64,000 nt of DNA from Frigoriflavimonas asaccharolytica (GTDB taxonomy: Bacteria; Bacteroidota; Bacteroidia; Flavobacteriales; Weeksellaceae), in the NCBI RefSeq assembly GCF_013294015.1, contig NZ_JABSNO010000007.1, forward strand, positions 103,947-167,946, given 5' to 3'. This document shows, one piece after another, positions 1 to 9,291 of this stretch. The notes under the pieces were generated by a model. That model did no database searches and had not been told where the DNA came from. It saw only the letters and a program-made list of their open reading frames with translations. Both the position numbers and the translations under genes were made by a program. Each line of letters begins with the position of its first letter. Positions within the stretch are counted from its first letter, which is position 1.

Positions 1-171
1 GACAGAGAAAAATTAATAAAATTGGGCCATGTAGTTCTCTAAAGTTAATAATCAGAAGAAGAAGGTCTACAGTTTTTCCAACTTATATATAGATAAAGAC
101 TTTTTCCAAACTTATCTACTTCTATTTTCAGACTTTCTTCATCCAACTTTAAACAAAAAAAGTAAAAAACC

Positions 172-987
172 ATGTCAGTACACAAAGATGTAAAAAGAGT
201 TACCACAGAAACGCTTCGAAAAATGAAATTCGATAGCGAAAAAATCACCATGCTTACTGCGTATGATTTTACAACTGCAAAAATGGTAGATGTAGGTGGA
301 ATAGATGCTATTTTGGTGGGAGATTCTGCAGCAAATGTAATGGCAGGACATGAAACTACGCTTCCTATTACATTAGACCAAATGATTTACCATGCGCAAT
401 GCGTGGTTCGTGGTGTAGAGCGAGCTTTGGTGGTGGTAGATTTACCTTTCGGAAGTTACCAAAGTGACCCGCAAAAAGCCTTGGATTCTGCCGTGAGAAT
501 CATGAAAGAATCTGGAGCACATGCAGTAAAATTAGAAGGTGGTGAAGAAGTAGCAGAATCTGTGAAAAGAATCATCAATGCCGGAATTCCCGTAATGGCA
601 CATTTGGGATTAACGCCGCAAAGCATCTATCAATTTGGAACTTATAAAGTACGTGCAAAAGAAGAAGAAGAGGCAGAGAAACTGATGAGAGATGCTAAAT
701 TATTAGAAGATTTAGGATGTTTTGCCTTAGTTCTAGAAAAAATTCCGGCAACGTTTGCCAAAAAAGTCTCAGAAAGCATTACGATCCCAACCATCGGTAT
801 TGGAGCTGGTAAAGATTGTGATGGGCAAGTTTTAGTGTATCATGATATGGTGGGAATGAATAAAGATTTCACCCCAAAATTTTTGAGAAGATATTTAGAT
901 TTATATTCAGAAATTTCTGGAGCTGTTGCTCAGTATGTACAAGATGTAAAAAGTGTAAACTTCCCGAATGATAAAGAAAGTTATTAA
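172..987 (+). CDS. panB: 3-methyl-2-oxobutanoate hydroxymethyltransferase (ketopantoate synthase)
   Basis: PanB transfers a hydroxymethyl group from methylenetetrahydrofolate to 2-oxoisovalerate, the first committed step of pantothenate and coenzyme A synthesis in the cytosol. The 271 residues match the usual family length. The N-terminal [11 protein letters not shown] segment, the metal-binding [15 protein letters not shown] segment (Asp near residue 51) and the VLEKIP segment carrying the family's general-base Glu (near 189) are all present, as is [18 protein letters not shown]. The ATG at 172 gives the normal PanB N-terminus. The gene's last 20 bases overlap the start of the next gene. A second CoA-pathway gene, coaX, lies far away at 34 kb. 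Function is secure. Confidence 0.96.
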   Translation: MSVHKDVKRVTTETLRKMKFDSEKITMLTAYDFTTAKMVDVGGIDAILVGDSAANVMAGHETTLPITLDQMIYHAQCVVRGVERALVVVDLPFGSYQSDPQKALDSAVRIMKESGAHAVKLEGGEEVAESVKRIINAGIPVMAHLGLTPQSIYQFGTYKVRAKEEEEAEKLMRDAKLLEDLGCFALVLEKIPATFAKKVSESITIPTIGIGAGKDCDGQVLVYHDMVGMNKDFTPKFLRRYLDLYSEISGAVAQYVQDVKSVNFPNDKESY

Positions 988-1816
988 AAATTTATCTTTA
1001 TTCCTTATTATTTTACTTTTTTATAATTGTTCAGTTTTAAAAAATAACGACAGAACATTTACAGAAATAAATGACCACAAAGATTCTACTGCAGATATTT
1101 CTAGAATTAAATTTATAAAAAATTTAGACTACTCAGATTTTAAAGAAGGTAAATTTGACGATAAAAATCTAACGGTAAATTATAGATTGCTGAAGCCGAA
1201 AACGATTGCAAAAAATAAAAAATATCCTTTAGTTTTAGTTTTTCACGGTTCTGGAGCAATAGGCACAAACAATACTTCGCAAATGGGAGTTCTATCAAAA
1301 ATGTGGCTATTACCAGAAAATAGAGAAAAACATCCTGTATATGTACTGTCCCCACAATTTCCGGTAAGATCTTCTAATTATCATTTAGACGAGAATAGAA
1401 ATGTGCAAGTTTCCGAATCTAATGAATATTTGGATTTAGTTTTAAATTCTGTAGATTCGCTCTCGAAAACTGAAAACATAGATGAAAATAAAATTTATGT
1501 TATCGGATTTTCTATGGGAGGAGCAACCGTGATGAATGCAATTTCTAAAAGGCCAGATTTATTTGCTGCTGCCATCAATATTTCGGGCATTTCTGAATTT
1601 TCTAATGAGATAAATTTAAAAAAATTACCGATTTGGATCGTTCATGGAGGTTTAGATACAGACAATAAACCAGAAAGTAATTTGAAATTTTACGACGAAA
1701 TGAAAAATTCTGGAAATGTGAAATTTTGGAAATACAAAGACAAATACCACAACAATATATTATCCGCCGAACTGGTGAAGGAAATTCCACAATGGATTTT
1801 TAAATATAAAAAATAA
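968..1816 (+). CDS. Alpha/beta hydrolase (esterase/phospholipase-like) lipoprotein
   Basis: This is a 282-residue secreted hydrolase. The N-terminus has lysines, a hydrophobic stretch and a lipobox ending in Cys21 (LLFYNC), so it should be an outer-membrane lipoprotein. The core has the oxyanion segment [10 protein letters not shown], the nucleophile elbow GFSMGG (Ser near 182), a [11 protein letters not shown] segment that probably holds the catalytic Asp, and a late His in KYHNNIL. This is the layout of the dienelactone-hydrolase / feruloyl-esterase / PHB-depolymerase-like group. Substrate unknown. Its start lies inside the 3' end of panB (20-base overlap), which implies cotranslation, although there is no obvious metabolic link. 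The next gene is 86 bases downstream. Confidence 0.8.
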   Translation: MIKKVIKNLSLFLIILLFYNCSVLKNNDRTFTEINDHKDSTADISRIKFIKNLDYSDFKEGKFDDKNLTVNYRLLKPKTIAKNKKYPLVLVFHGSGAIGTNNTSQMGVLSKMWLLPENREKHPVYVLSPQFPVRSSNYHLDENRNVQVSESNEYLDLVLNSVDSLSKTENIDENKIYVIGFSMGGATVMNAISKRPDLFAAAINISGISEFSNEINLKKLPIWIVHGGLDTDNKPESNLKFYDEMKNSGNVKFWKYKDKYHNNILSAELVKEIPQWIFKYKK

Positions 1817-1902
1817 AATGAAATCGCCAACAATAATTCGGTAACCAAACACCAAGAAATCTAGCGATTCCATATGACCTCAAAAAATATTAAAATCTAC
1901 TT

Positions 1903-2232
1903 ATGAAAAATACACAACAAATACAAGGCATCGTTTCCATTGCAGCATTAGCTTGCTTGGCAATTGGTTGGTTCAAATTGCTATCGCCAGAAGTGAACGA
2001 TATACTTTATCATCAAGTTTTCTATGCGTTGATTGGCATCAGTTTTTATTTACAAGCGCCAACTTTAGCGAATCCAAAATTCGTATATCCTATGTATGGA
2101 GCTGCTGCACTTTGTGTAATTGGTGCTGTATTGCCAGTAAACCTGGGACTTACCTTTATAAAAACAATTGGGCTTTTTGCGGGAGTGATAATTTCTTTGA
2201 TTGGAAGACCAAAGGCTATAAAAAAAGACTAA
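1903..2232 (+). CDS. Small integral membrane protein of unknown function
   Basis: The 109-residue protein is mostly hydrophobic and appears to have four membrane segments (about residues 10-28, 35-53, 63-80 and 84-102), ending in a basic tail (GRPKAIKKD) expected to be cytoplasmic. I recognise no named domain. Its stop codon overlaps the start of the downstream pseudouridine synthase (TAATG), so the two are translationally coupled and probably one operon. Confidence 0.7.
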   Translation: MKNTQQIQGIVSIAALACLAIGWFKLLSPEVNDILYHQVFYALIGISFYLQAPTLANPKFVYPMYGAAALCVIGAVLPVNLGLTFIKTIGLFAGVIISLIGRPKAIKKD

Positions 2233-2927
2233 TGGCAAATCAAAATTTTCAAGAATCTCAAATTCTTTTTGAAGACAATCATCTTCTTATCATCAACAAA
2301 AAAGCCGGACAACTAGTGCAAGGCGATAAAACTGGTGATGAATCTTTAATTGAAGGCATCAAAAATTTTATTAAAAAAAGAGACGAAAAACCAGGTAATG
2401 TTTTTCTTGGTTTAGTTCACAGAATTGATAGACCAACTTCTGGTTGCGTAATTTACGCGAAAACTTCTAAAGGTTTGACGCGCTTAACGGTGATGGTGAA
2501 AAACAGAGAAATTGTGAAGACTTATTGGGCAGTTGTACCAAAAGTAGAAATTTCAAAGGCTCAAAAATTGAAACATTATCTGAAGAAAAACGAGAAGAAT
2601 AATAAATCTACCGTTTTTCCAAAGCCAACAGAAGGTGCTAAAGAAGCTGTTTTAAATTACGAAATCATCAAGATTTTGGATAATTTCCAACTGCTGGAAA
2701 TCGATTTAGAAACGGGTCGTCATCATCAAATTCGGGCGCAACTTTCTAAAATTGGAGCATCAATAAAAGGCGATTTAAAATATGGAGCAGCCCGCTCTAA
2801 TGCCGATGGTGGAATTCATCTTCATGCAAGAAAATTAGAATTTTTGCATCCTGTAACGAAAGAAAATATTGTTGTAACTGCGCCTGTTCCAAGTGGAGAC
2901 ACTATTTGGGAAGCGTGTGAAATTTAG
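2232..2927 (+). CDS. RluA-family RNA pseudouridine synthase
   Basis: A 231-residue pseudouridine synthase that isomerises specific uridines in rRNA or tRNA. It carries the family motif HRIDRPTSG (catalytic Asp near residue 66), the GRHHQIRAQL segment and the late IHLHARKLEF segment. It has no S4 domain, which is normal for the short RluA/RluC/YqcB branch; the exact target base cannot be told. I start at the ATG at 2232 because it overlaps the previous stop codon (TAATG) and gives the family-like N-terminus MANQNFQESQILFED. An in-frame opening back to 1953 exists, but its extra residues only shadow the upstream membrane gene. A strong terminator follows. Confidence 0.92.
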   Translation: MANQNFQESQILFEDNHLLIINKKAGQLVQGDKTGDESLIEGIKNFIKKRDEKPGNVFLGLVHRIDRPTSGCVIYAKTSKGLTRLTVMVKNREIVKTYWAVVPKVEISKAQKLKHYLKKNEKNNKSTVFPKPTEGAKEAVLNYEIIKILDNFQLLEIDLETGRHHQIRAQLSKIGASIKGDLKYGAARSNADGGIHLHARKLEFLHPVTKENIVVTAPVPSGDTIWEACEI

Positions 2928-2972
2928 CAATACAAAACTTTAAATCGCAAATTACAAACTCATAAAAATTTA

Positions 2973-3010
2973 TAGAAACCGAAAAATTTGTTTGAATTTT
3001 TCGGTTTCTA
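2973..3010 (+). terminator. Rho-independent terminator
   Basis: A perfect 16-bp inverted repeat (TAGAAACCGAAAAATT and its complement) with a 6-base loop is followed by a T-rich stretch. It sits 45 bases after the pseudouridine synthase and should end that operon before glyS. Confidence 0.8.
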
Positions 3011-3105
3011 TTTATTTTTGGAAATAAATATTGTAATTCTAAGGTTATTTTTTCTCATTTAAGTAAATAGACGACTTTACAATCCTATATAATTTAATAA
3101 TTCCC

Positions 3106-3113
3106 TATTTTTG
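3106..3113 (+). promoter_or_regulatory. -7 promoter box of glyS
   Basis: TATTTTTG matches the Bacteroidota -7 consensus TAnnTTTG and lies 17 bases before the glyS ATG. No clear -33 TTG is seen at the expected distance. Confidence 0.5.
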
Positions 3114-3130
3114 CCACAAATTTATTTATT

Positions 3131-4672
3131 ATGGCGAAGCAAGAAGATGTTTTCAAAAAAGTAATTTCTCACGCAAAAGAATACGGGTTTATCTTCCCTT
3201 CCAGCGAAATCTACGACGGACTTTCTGCAGTTTACGATTACGGACAAAATGGTGCAGAACTGAAAAACAACTTGAAACAATATTGGTGGAAAGCCATGGT
3301 GCAACTCAATGAAAATATTGTAGGATTGGATTCTGCAATTTTGATGCATCCCACAATTTGGAAAGCTTCCGGTCACGTTGATGCTTTCAATGATCCATTA
3401 ATTGATAATAAAGATTCTAAAAAACGCTTTCGTGCGGATGTTTTGGTAGAAGATTTCTGCGCAAAATTAGAAGATAAAGCACAAAAAGAAATAGATAAAG
3501 CCGCCAAAAGATTTGGTGATGCTTTTGATAAAAATGAATTTGAAACTACCAATACAAGAGTGGTAGAATATAGAGCAAGACAAAAAACCATTTTAGAAAG
3601 ATTAGCAAAATCTCTTACAGAAGAAAATCTTGCAGACGTAAAATCTTTGATAGAAGAATTGGAAATTGCAGATCCAGATACTGGTTCTAAAAACTGGACA
3701 GATGTTCGCCAATTCAACTTGATGTTTGGTACAAAACTCGGTGCATCTGCAGATTCTGCAACAGATTTATACCTTCGTCCGGAAACGGCACAAGGTATTT
3801 TTGTGAATTTTGCCAACGTACAAAAAACTTCTCGTCATAAACTTCCTTTTGGAATTGCACAAATTGGTAAAGCCTTTAGAAATGAAATTGTTGCACGTCA
3901 ATTTATCTTTAGAATGCGAGAATTTGAGCAAATGGAAATGCAATATTTCGTTCCACCAGGAACAGAATTAGAATTCTACGAAGCGTGGAAAGAAAAACGC
4001 ATGAACTGGCATTTGGCTTTAGGTTTGGGCGAAGAAAATTACAAATTTCACGATCACGAAAAGTTGGCACATTACGCAAATGCTGCTGCAGATATTGAAT
4101 TTAAATTCCCATTTGGTTTCAAAGAATTAGAAGGAATACATTCTCGTACAGATTTCGATTTGAGTGCTCACGAAAAACATTCTGGTAGAAAATTGCAGTA
4201 TTTTGATCCAGAAAGAAACGAAAATTACGTACCGTATGTGGTAGAAACTTCCATTGGTTTGGATCGTCTGTTCCTTGCAGTTTTCTCTACAAGTTTGAAA
4301 GAAGAAGTTTTGGAAGACGGCACAGAAAGAACGGTGCTTTCGCTTCCACCAGCTTTAGCTCCTGTAAAAGCAGCAATTTTACCTTTGATGAAGAAAGATG
4401 GAATGCCGGAATTGGCGGAAAAAATCTTCAACGATTTAAAATACGATTTCAACATCATTATGGAAGATAAAGACAGCATCGGAAAACGCTACAGAAGACA
4501 AGATGCTATCGGAACGCCTTTCTGCATTACGATAGACCAAGATTCTGTACAAGATTTCACGGTAACAATCAGAGATCGAGACACGATGAAACAAGAACGT
4601 GTACCGATGGAAAATTTGAGAAAAATAATTGATGAAAAAGTGAGTTTTAGAAGTTTGTTGCGGAAGGTGTAG
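3131..4672 (+). CDS. glyS: Glycine--tRNA ligase (eukaryote/Gram-positive-type alpha2 form)
   Basis: Glycyl-tRNA synthetase charges tRNA-Gly with glycine. The 513 residues form the single-chain homodimeric type rather than the separate alpha/beta subunit type. Class II signatures are visible: the LRPETAQGIFVNF segment, motif 2 around GKAFRNEIVARQFIFRMREFEQME, cut here by the family-typical REFEQ, and motif 3 ending in GLDRL. A C-terminal anticodon-binding domain (about 405-513) includes GKRYRRQDAIGTPFCIT. The ATG at 3131 gives the usual N-terminus (MAKQEDVFKKV). It has its own -7 box and stands as a single transcription unit. Confidence 0.96.
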   Translation: MAKQEDVFKKVISHAKEYGFIFPSSEIYDGLSAVYDYGQNGAELKNNLKQYWWKAMVQLNENIVGLDSAILMHPTIWKASGHVDAFNDPLIDNKDSKKRFRADVLVEDFCAKLEDKAQKEIDKAAKRFGDAFDKNEFETTNTRVVEYRARQKTILERLAKSLTEENLADVKSLIEELEIADPDTGSKNWTDVRQFNLMFGTKLGASADSATDLYLRPETAQGIFVNFANVQKTSRHKLPFGIAQIGKAFRNEIVARQFIFRMREFEQMEMQYFVPPGTELEFYEAWKEKRMNWHLALGLGEENYKFHDHEKLAHYANAAADIEFKFPFGFKELEGIHSRTDFDLSAHEKHSGRKLQYFDPERNENYVPYVVETSIGLDRLFLAVFSTSLKEEVLEDGTERTVLSLPPALAPVKAAILPLMKKDGMPELAEKIFNDLKYDFNIIMEDKDSIGKRYRRQDAIGTPFCITIDQDSVQDFTVTIRDRDTMKQERVPMENLRKIIDEKVSFRSLLRKV

Positions 4673-4734
4673 TCATTTTTAATTTCCAAAATTTAATTTT
4701 AATACATACAAATGGAAAATTTAAAACAAAAAAA

Positions 4735-5157
4735 ATGAAAATTAGAATTATTTTATTGGCAATCTCTCTATTATCTTTAATGGGCTGTACAATTCCTACA
4801 GGATTTCGTTTACAGAATTTAACGGATAGAATTATCCCTTTAAAAATAACTTTTCAAAAGCCTTACAAAGAATTTATTTCAGGTGAGGGAATTGAATTTT
4901 ATAGTTCAAATGAAATTACGATCGCCAAAAATTTACGAAACAGAAGGAATTCAGTAAAACTCGATTTTATTAAAATTGACGAAAAAAATTTCATTATTAA
5001 TTTACCCCCAAAATCTACAACGGAAATAGAAAAGACAAAAAATTTTAATTATAATATTGACAAAATTGAAATTGAAGGAAAACAAAGAAACTTGGGGGAA
5101 TTAATAGCAAATTCTAATATGAAAAGAGATAACTATATTTACAGAATTATTTATTAA
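4735..5157 (+). CDS. Small lipoprotein of unknown function
   Basis: A 140-residue protein with an N-terminal signal and lipobox (LLSLMGC, Cys near residue 18), so probably a lipoprotein. The remaining chain is rich in Lys, Ile and Asn with alternating hydrophobic residues, suggesting a small beta-rich domain; no family is recognised. It ends 10 bases before the PhyH gene on the same strand, so the two may be cotranscribed. Confidence 0.6.
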   Translation: MKIRIILLAISLLSLMGCTIPTGFRLQNLTDRIIPLKITFQKPYKEFISGEGIEFYSSNEITIAKNLRNRRNSVKLDFIKIDEKNFIINLPPKSTTEIEKTKNFNYNIDKIEIEGKQRNLGELIANSNMKRDNYIYRIIY

Positions 5158-5167
5158 TAATTCAAAA

Positions 5168-5893
5168 ATGGATTTAAAAGAACACCGCCAGAAAATTGAA
5201 GAGGAAGGTTTTACAATCATTAATGATGTTTTTTCTACTGATGAAGTGGAGGGAATTTTAAAAAAAATTGATGAAGCAGACTCTGAAAAACCAACTTTTA
5301 GAAAATCTGACAATCTTTTTGCTATTCGCCAGTTTTTGAAAGAGATTCCAGAAATTCAAAAGAGCATTTTTACAGAAAAATTAAAAAAAATAATTTTTGA
5401 ACTTTTCGGAAATGATTATTTCGTTACAAAATCCATTTATTTTGATAAACCAGAACAATCCAATTGGTTTGTTGCCTATCATCAAGATTTAACGATTTCT
5501 GTGGATAAAAAATTAGAAATTGACGGTTTTGGACCTTGGACTACCAAACAAAACCAGTTTGCAGTGCAACCATCATTAGATTTTTTAGAAGATAATTTCA
5601 CGATTAGAATACATTTAGATAATACCAACGAAGAAAATGGTGCTTTAAAAATAATTCCAAGATCTCATTTAAAAGGGATTTATAGAGCAGAAACAATAGA
5701 TTGGAAAACAGAAACTGAAGTAAGTTGCAATACAGAAAAAGGTGGAATTATGATCATGAAACCGTTGCTACTTCACGCTTCCAGCAGAACAACTAATAAT
5801 GAAAAACGACGCGTAATTCATATAGAATTTGGTAATAAAGAACTTACAAATGGTTTAAATTATTCTGAACGGATTGATTTACAATTAGTTTAA
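5168..5893 (+). CDS. Phytanoyl-CoA dioxygenase (PhyH)-family Fe(II)/2-oxoglutarate oxygenase
   Basis: A 241-residue PhyH-family protein. Members hydroxylate varied small molecules using Fe(II), oxygen and 2-oxoglutarate. The N-terminus (EEGFTIINDVFSTDEVEGI) is typical. The iron-binding facial triad can be placed: HQD in AYHQDLTI (His105, Asp107) and the distal His203 in LLLHASSRT, with Arg207 in position to bind the 2-oxoglutarate carboxylate. The double-strand beta-helix segment IRIHLDNTNEENGALKIIP is also typical. The substrate cannot be predicted. A terminator follows at 5928. Confidence 0.85.
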   Translation: MDLKEHRQKIEEEGFTIINDVFSTDEVEGILKKIDEADSEKPTFRKSDNLFAIRQFLKEIPEIQKSIFTEKLKKIIFELFGNDYFVTKSIYFDKPEQSNWFVAYHQDLTISVDKKLEIDGFGPWTTKQNQFAVQPSLDFLEDNFTIRIHLDNTNEENGALKIIPRSHLKGIYRAETIDWKTETEVSCNTEKGGIMIMKPLLLHASSRTTNNEKRRVIHIEFGNKELTNGLNYSERIDLQLV

Positions 5894-5927
5894 AATTATT
5901 CTATGACCTTTCTAAAAAACTAATAAT

Positions 5928-5955
5928 CCTTGAAAAAATTTTCAAGGTTTTTTTT
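5928..5955 (+). terminator. Rho-independent terminator
   Basis: CCTTGAAAA, a 2-base loop, then TTTTCAAGG and eight T residues. It ends the lipoprotein/PhyH unit. It also rules out a GTG at 5956 as the start of the next gene. Confidence 0.85.
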
Positions 5956-5997
5956 GTGAAAAACTCCAACGTTCAAGTTTTAATTTTATCTTTGAGT

Positions 5998-7140
5998 ATG
6001 AAAACCTTTCAAAAAATTATAAAAGTTGTCGCTGTATTTCTGGCTCTGTGTGTAGGTTTGTCTTATGCTTTTGGTTATGATTATCTGTTTAAAGGTATCG
6101 CGAAAACATATTTAATAGGAGAAACAGGCGCAACTATTGATGATGCAAAACTTTTCCCAAGCAACATCATCGAAGCTAAAAATCCGAAACCTTGGCAAAA
6201 AGACTCGCTCTACAACAAACAAAAATTAGCAAAAAACATTTTAGAAGATTTAGAAAAAAGTAATACATCTTCACTTTTAATTATTAAAAACGGTAAACTC
6301 TTGCACGAGGAATACTGGAGCGGTGCAAATGAAAACACAAAAACCAACTCCTTTTCTATGGCAAAAACCATCAGCGTTTTGCTTTTAGGAAAGGCAATTG
6401 AAGATGGTAAAATAGAAAGTTTGGATCAGAAATATTCCGCATTTTATCAAAATTATGCTACCGTTCCTTTTGGTAAAAATCTCACTTTACGAGATTTGGC
6501 TGCAATGGAAGCTGGACTAGATTGGAACGAAGATTACAAAAATCCCTTCGCACCAAATGCAAAAGCCTACTACGGAAATAGTCTTGCAGAAGCAGTATTT
6601 TTACGAGGTTTTAAAGAAGAACCAGGCAAAAAATTTGAATATCAAAGCGGCGCAACGCAATTGTTGGGTTTTGCAATACGCAAAGCAACCAACGAAAAAC
6701 TATCTAGTTATTTATCAAAAAAAATATGGACGCCAATTGGAATGGAGCAAAATGCGACTTGGAGTACAGATGAAAATAATATGGAGAAAACATTTTGTTG
6801 TATTTCTAGCATCTCCCGAGATTTTGGGAAGATTGGTCAGCTTTTTTTAGATGATGGAAAGGTGGATAGTTTGCAAATCATTAACCCAAATTTTTTGCAA
6901 AAAATGCTGCAACCAAATCCAAATTCTAGAAATACTTATGGTTTGGGCACCTGGCTAAACTATGAAAATACGATTCCTTATTATTTCTTGTGGGGTTTGC
7001 AAGGGCAATACATCATTATCGTACCATCAAAAAAAATGGTGATTGTGAAAACGGGAAGTTACAAAGATCAACCACAGAACGACAATGGAAGACCAGACCA
7101 AGTTAAGTTTCTTGTAAATGAAATTGCAAAGAGTTTTTAA
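5998..7140 (+). CDS. Serine hydrolase of the beta-lactamase / penicillin-binding-like family
   Basis: A 380-residue serine hydrolase of the class C beta-lactamase / EstB / D-aminopeptidase fold. The first about 25 residues form a signal anchor (IIKVVAVFLALCVGLSYAFG). The catalytic SxxK is SMAK (Ser near residue 120), the YxS/N motif is YQSG, and the family's GMEQNATWS segment is present. The third motif (usually KTG or HxG) is probably GLQGQY near residue 340 rather than a canonical one. The ATG at 5998 is chosen because a GTG 42 bases upstream directly abuts a terminator. It may act as an esterase or peptidase; resistance function is not implied. Confidence 0.83.
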   Translation: MKTFQKIIKVVAVFLALCVGLSYAFGYDYLFKGIAKTYLIGETGATIDDAKLFPSNIIEAKNPKPWQKDSLYNKQKLAKNILEDLEKSNTSSLLIIKNGKLLHEEYWSGANENTKTNSFSMAKTISVLLLGKAIEDGKIESLDQKYSAFYQNYATVPFGKNLTLRDLAAMEAGLDWNEDYKNPFAPNAKAYYGNSLAEAVFLRGFKEEPGKKFEYQSGATQLLGFAIRKATNEKLSSYLSKKIWTPIGMEQNATWSTDENNMEKTFCCISSISRDFGKIGQLFLDDGKVDSLQIINPNFLQKMLQPNPNSRNTYGLGTWLNYENTIPYYFLWGLQGQYIIIVPSKKMVIVKTGSYKDQPQNDNGRPDQVKFLVNEIAKSF

Positions 7141-7163
7141 CAAAAAGCTGAATCAAATTTCAT

Positions 7164-7171
7164 TATTTTTG
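7164..7171 (+). promoter_or_regulatory. -7 promoter box nearly abutting the DUF4421 gene
   Basis: TATTTTTG fits TAnnTTTG and ends only 4 bases before the ATG at 7176. If used, transcription would start at or within a few bases of the start codon, giving a leaderless or nearly leaderless message. Confidence 0.45.
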
Positions 7172-7175
7172 TAGT

Positions 7176-8252
7176 ATGAAACCTCGTTTTTTTTTGCTGA
7201 TTCTTTTTTCTTGCTTGCAGAATATTGCAGGACAGCAAAAACAGGATTCTACAAAAATTTCCGTTAGTGATTCTATTACAAATACTTACAAAGAAAAACT
7301 AGATAGATACGTTGGTTTGCGATTGGATACAAATACCAATGTATCTAAATTTAGTTTCATCAATAGAGCTCCGCTTAAGAATATAGATGTGGTGCCCAAT
7401 CAAGATTACCAAGCGAGAATAGCTATCAATTATAAATGGTTGACATTGGCATTCAGTTTTTCTCCTAAAATTGGTGGTTTAAATGACAATGTGCAAGAAA
7501 AAGGAAAAACAAAAATAACCAGTTTTGATTTCAGTTTTAATTTAAAAAAAACGCAACATCGGTTATTTTTTACCAAAACCAAAGGCTACTATCTTTCTAA
7601 TTCGGAAATTTATAGAGCAGAACTTTTAAACCAAAATATCTTCAGCAGATACGCAAAATTACCAGATTTCGAATCTATTCAATTGGGATCAGAAACTTTC
7701 TATTTCTACAATTCCGATCAATTTTCTAAAGTTTTTTCTAGAGATAAATCTGAAATACAATTGAAAAGCGCGGGATCTTTTGTTAGTTTTTTAGGGTTGT
7801 ATTATTCAAAGATTGATGGTAGCGAGCAAGATTTATCTTTTTTAAACCTTTTTACCAATAAAGATATTCCGTATCCAAACATCAACGAAAGTTACTATGG
7901 TGCTATAGGAAAGGGATATGCTTATAATTATATTTTTGAGAAAAACTTTTTCATCACAGCATTGGGTATTCCATCTGTAGGTGTTCAATATTCTAGATTG
8001 CAATATCCTTTTGATGCTGCAGACACAAATAAAACAGAATTAACAGTCTCTATACTTACAGAAGCTTCTATCGGATTCAGCGATAAAAAATGGTTTACAG
8101 GAATTCTCGGAAATTACACCGGCTTCACAAGTACGAGCAAAGGAAATAAACTTGCAGGAACAAAAGGCTATGCAACATTATTTATTGGCTATCGCTTTGC
8201 ACCGCCAAAAGTAGTAAAAAATACTTTTGAATATATAGACGGACAGTTGTAA
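7176..8252 (+). CDS. DUF4421-family exported protein
   Basis: A 358-residue protein with a short signal peptide (FFLLILFSCLQNIAGQ). From about residue 40 it resembles the Bacteroidota DUF4421 family: the RYVGLRLDTNTN segment, the NYKWLTLAFSFSP strand pattern and many alternating-polarity strands ending in GYATLFIGYRFAPPK. The strand pattern and terminal aromatic suggest an outer-membrane beta-barrel, but the function of the family is unknown. It runs tail-to-tail into hemE with only 10 bases between stops and no obvious terminator. Confidence 0.75.
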   Translation: MKPRFFLLILFSCLQNIAGQQKQDSTKISVSDSITNTYKEKLDRYVGLRLDTNTNVSKFSFINRAPLKNIDVVPNQDYQARIAINYKWLTLAFSFSPKIGGLNDNVQEKGKTKITSFDFSFNLKKTQHRLFFTKTKGYYLSNSEIYRAELLNQNIFSRYAKLPDFESIQLGSETFYFYNSDQFSKVFSRDKSEIQLKSAGSFVSFLGLYYSKIDGSEQDLSFLNLFTNKDIPYPNINESYYGAIGKGYAYNYIFEKNFFITALGIPSVGVQYSRLQYPFDAADTNKTELTVSILTEASIGFSDKKWFTGILGNYTGFTSTSKGNKLAGTKGYATLFIGYRFAPPKVVKNTFEYIDGQL

Positions 8253-8262
8253 TTGCAAAAAT

Positions 8263-9291
8263 CTAGCTTGGTTTCCAATCTATTACCGCTTGTATGAAAG
8301 CTCCAGCATTCTCTACAGGAATGTTTGGTAGAATGCCATGACCAAGGTTTACAATATATTTATCTTTGCCAAATCTATCAATCATTTCGTGCACCATTTT
8401 CCGGATAGTTTCTGGGGAAGAGTGCAGTCTAGAAGGATCAAAATTACCTTGCAAAGTGATGGAATTACTGGTGAGTTTTCTCGCCATTTCTGGGGTTATC
8501 GTCCAGTCTACACCCAAAGCAGAAGCTTTGCTTTTTGCCATATCTTCTAGTGCAAACCAACATCCTTTGCCAAAAACTACCACAGGAGAAATTTCGTGCA
8601 ATGCATTCACAATTTGCTCTATATATTGATAAGAAAATGTTTGATAATCTGCTGGCGAAAGTGTTCCTCCCCAAGAATCAAAAATTTGAACAGCAGAAAC
8701 GCCTTTTTCTATTTTTTTCCGCAGATAAGCTATCGTTGTATCGGTAATTTTTTGCAGAAGCGAATGTGCTGCTTCTGGGTTTTGCCAACAAAATGTCTTT
8801 GCAATATCAAAAGTTTTACTTCCTTTTCCTTCTATACAATAGCATAAAATTGTCCAAGGTGAACCTGCAAAGCCAATTAATGGTATGCTATTGTCTAATT
8901 TTTCTAGTGTTAATTCTATGGCATCAAAAACATATCCTAGAGAATCAGAGACATCTGGAACTTGAATTTTTTCTACTTGTTTTGCAGATCTGATGGGATT
9001 TTCTAAATATGGACCTATACCATCTCGCATTTCAAACGGAATTCCCATTGCTTGCGGAACTACCAATATATCTGAAAAAAGAATTGCAGCATCCAAAGGA
9101 AATCTGCGGATTGGCATCATTGTAATTTCGGATGCTAATTCTGGAGTTTGGCATCTGGTGAAAAAATCATATTTGCCACGCATTTCTCTAAATTCAGGTA
9201 GAAATCTTCCGGCTTGTCTCATCATCCAAACTGGTGGTCTTTCTACGGTTTCACCTTTTAATGCCTTTATATATAGATCGTTTTTTATCAT
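8263..9291 (-). CDS. hemE: Uroporphyrinogen decarboxylase
   Basis: HemE removes four carboxyl groups from uroporphyrinogen III to form coproporphyrinogen III in haem synthesis. The 342 residues match the family. The N-terminal signature [18 protein letters not shown], which binds the substrate propionates, is complete, and the second signature [12 protein letters not shown] is present, as is [13 protein letters not shown] near the C-terminus. It is the last gene of a hemA-hemC-hemD-hemE operon; its ATG overlaps the hemD stop (ATGA), implying translational coupling. Confidence 0.97.
   Translation of the reverse strand: MIKNDLYIKALKGETVERPPVWMMRQAGRFLPEFREMRGKYDFFTRCQTPELASEITMMPIRRFPLDAAILFSDILVVPQAMGIPFEMRDGIGPYLENPIRSAKQVEKIQVPDVSDSLGYVFDAIELTLEKLDNSIPLIGFAGSPWTILCYCIEGKGSKTFDIAKTFCWQNPEAAHSLLQKITDTTIAYLRKKIEKGVSAVQIFDSWGGTLSPADYQTFSYQYIEQIVNALHEISPVVVFGKGCWFALEDMAKSKASALGVDWTITPEMARKLTSNSITLQGNFDPSRLHSSPETIRKMVHEMIDRFGKDKYIVNLGHGILPNIPVENAGAFIQAVIDWKPS

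Noticed and set aside
1953..2231. In-frame extension of the pseudouridine synthase back to 1953
   Set aside because: The extra about 93 residues lie in another frame of the intact membrane-protein gene and look non-family; ATG at 2232 is coupled to the previous stop.
5956..5997. GTG start for the serine hydrolase
   Set aside because: It directly follows the T run of a terminator; ATG at 5998 gives a proper signal anchor.
6557..6850. A frameshifted second gene inside the serine hydrolase
   Set aside because: It is an alternate frame of an intact gene whose motifs run through unbroken.
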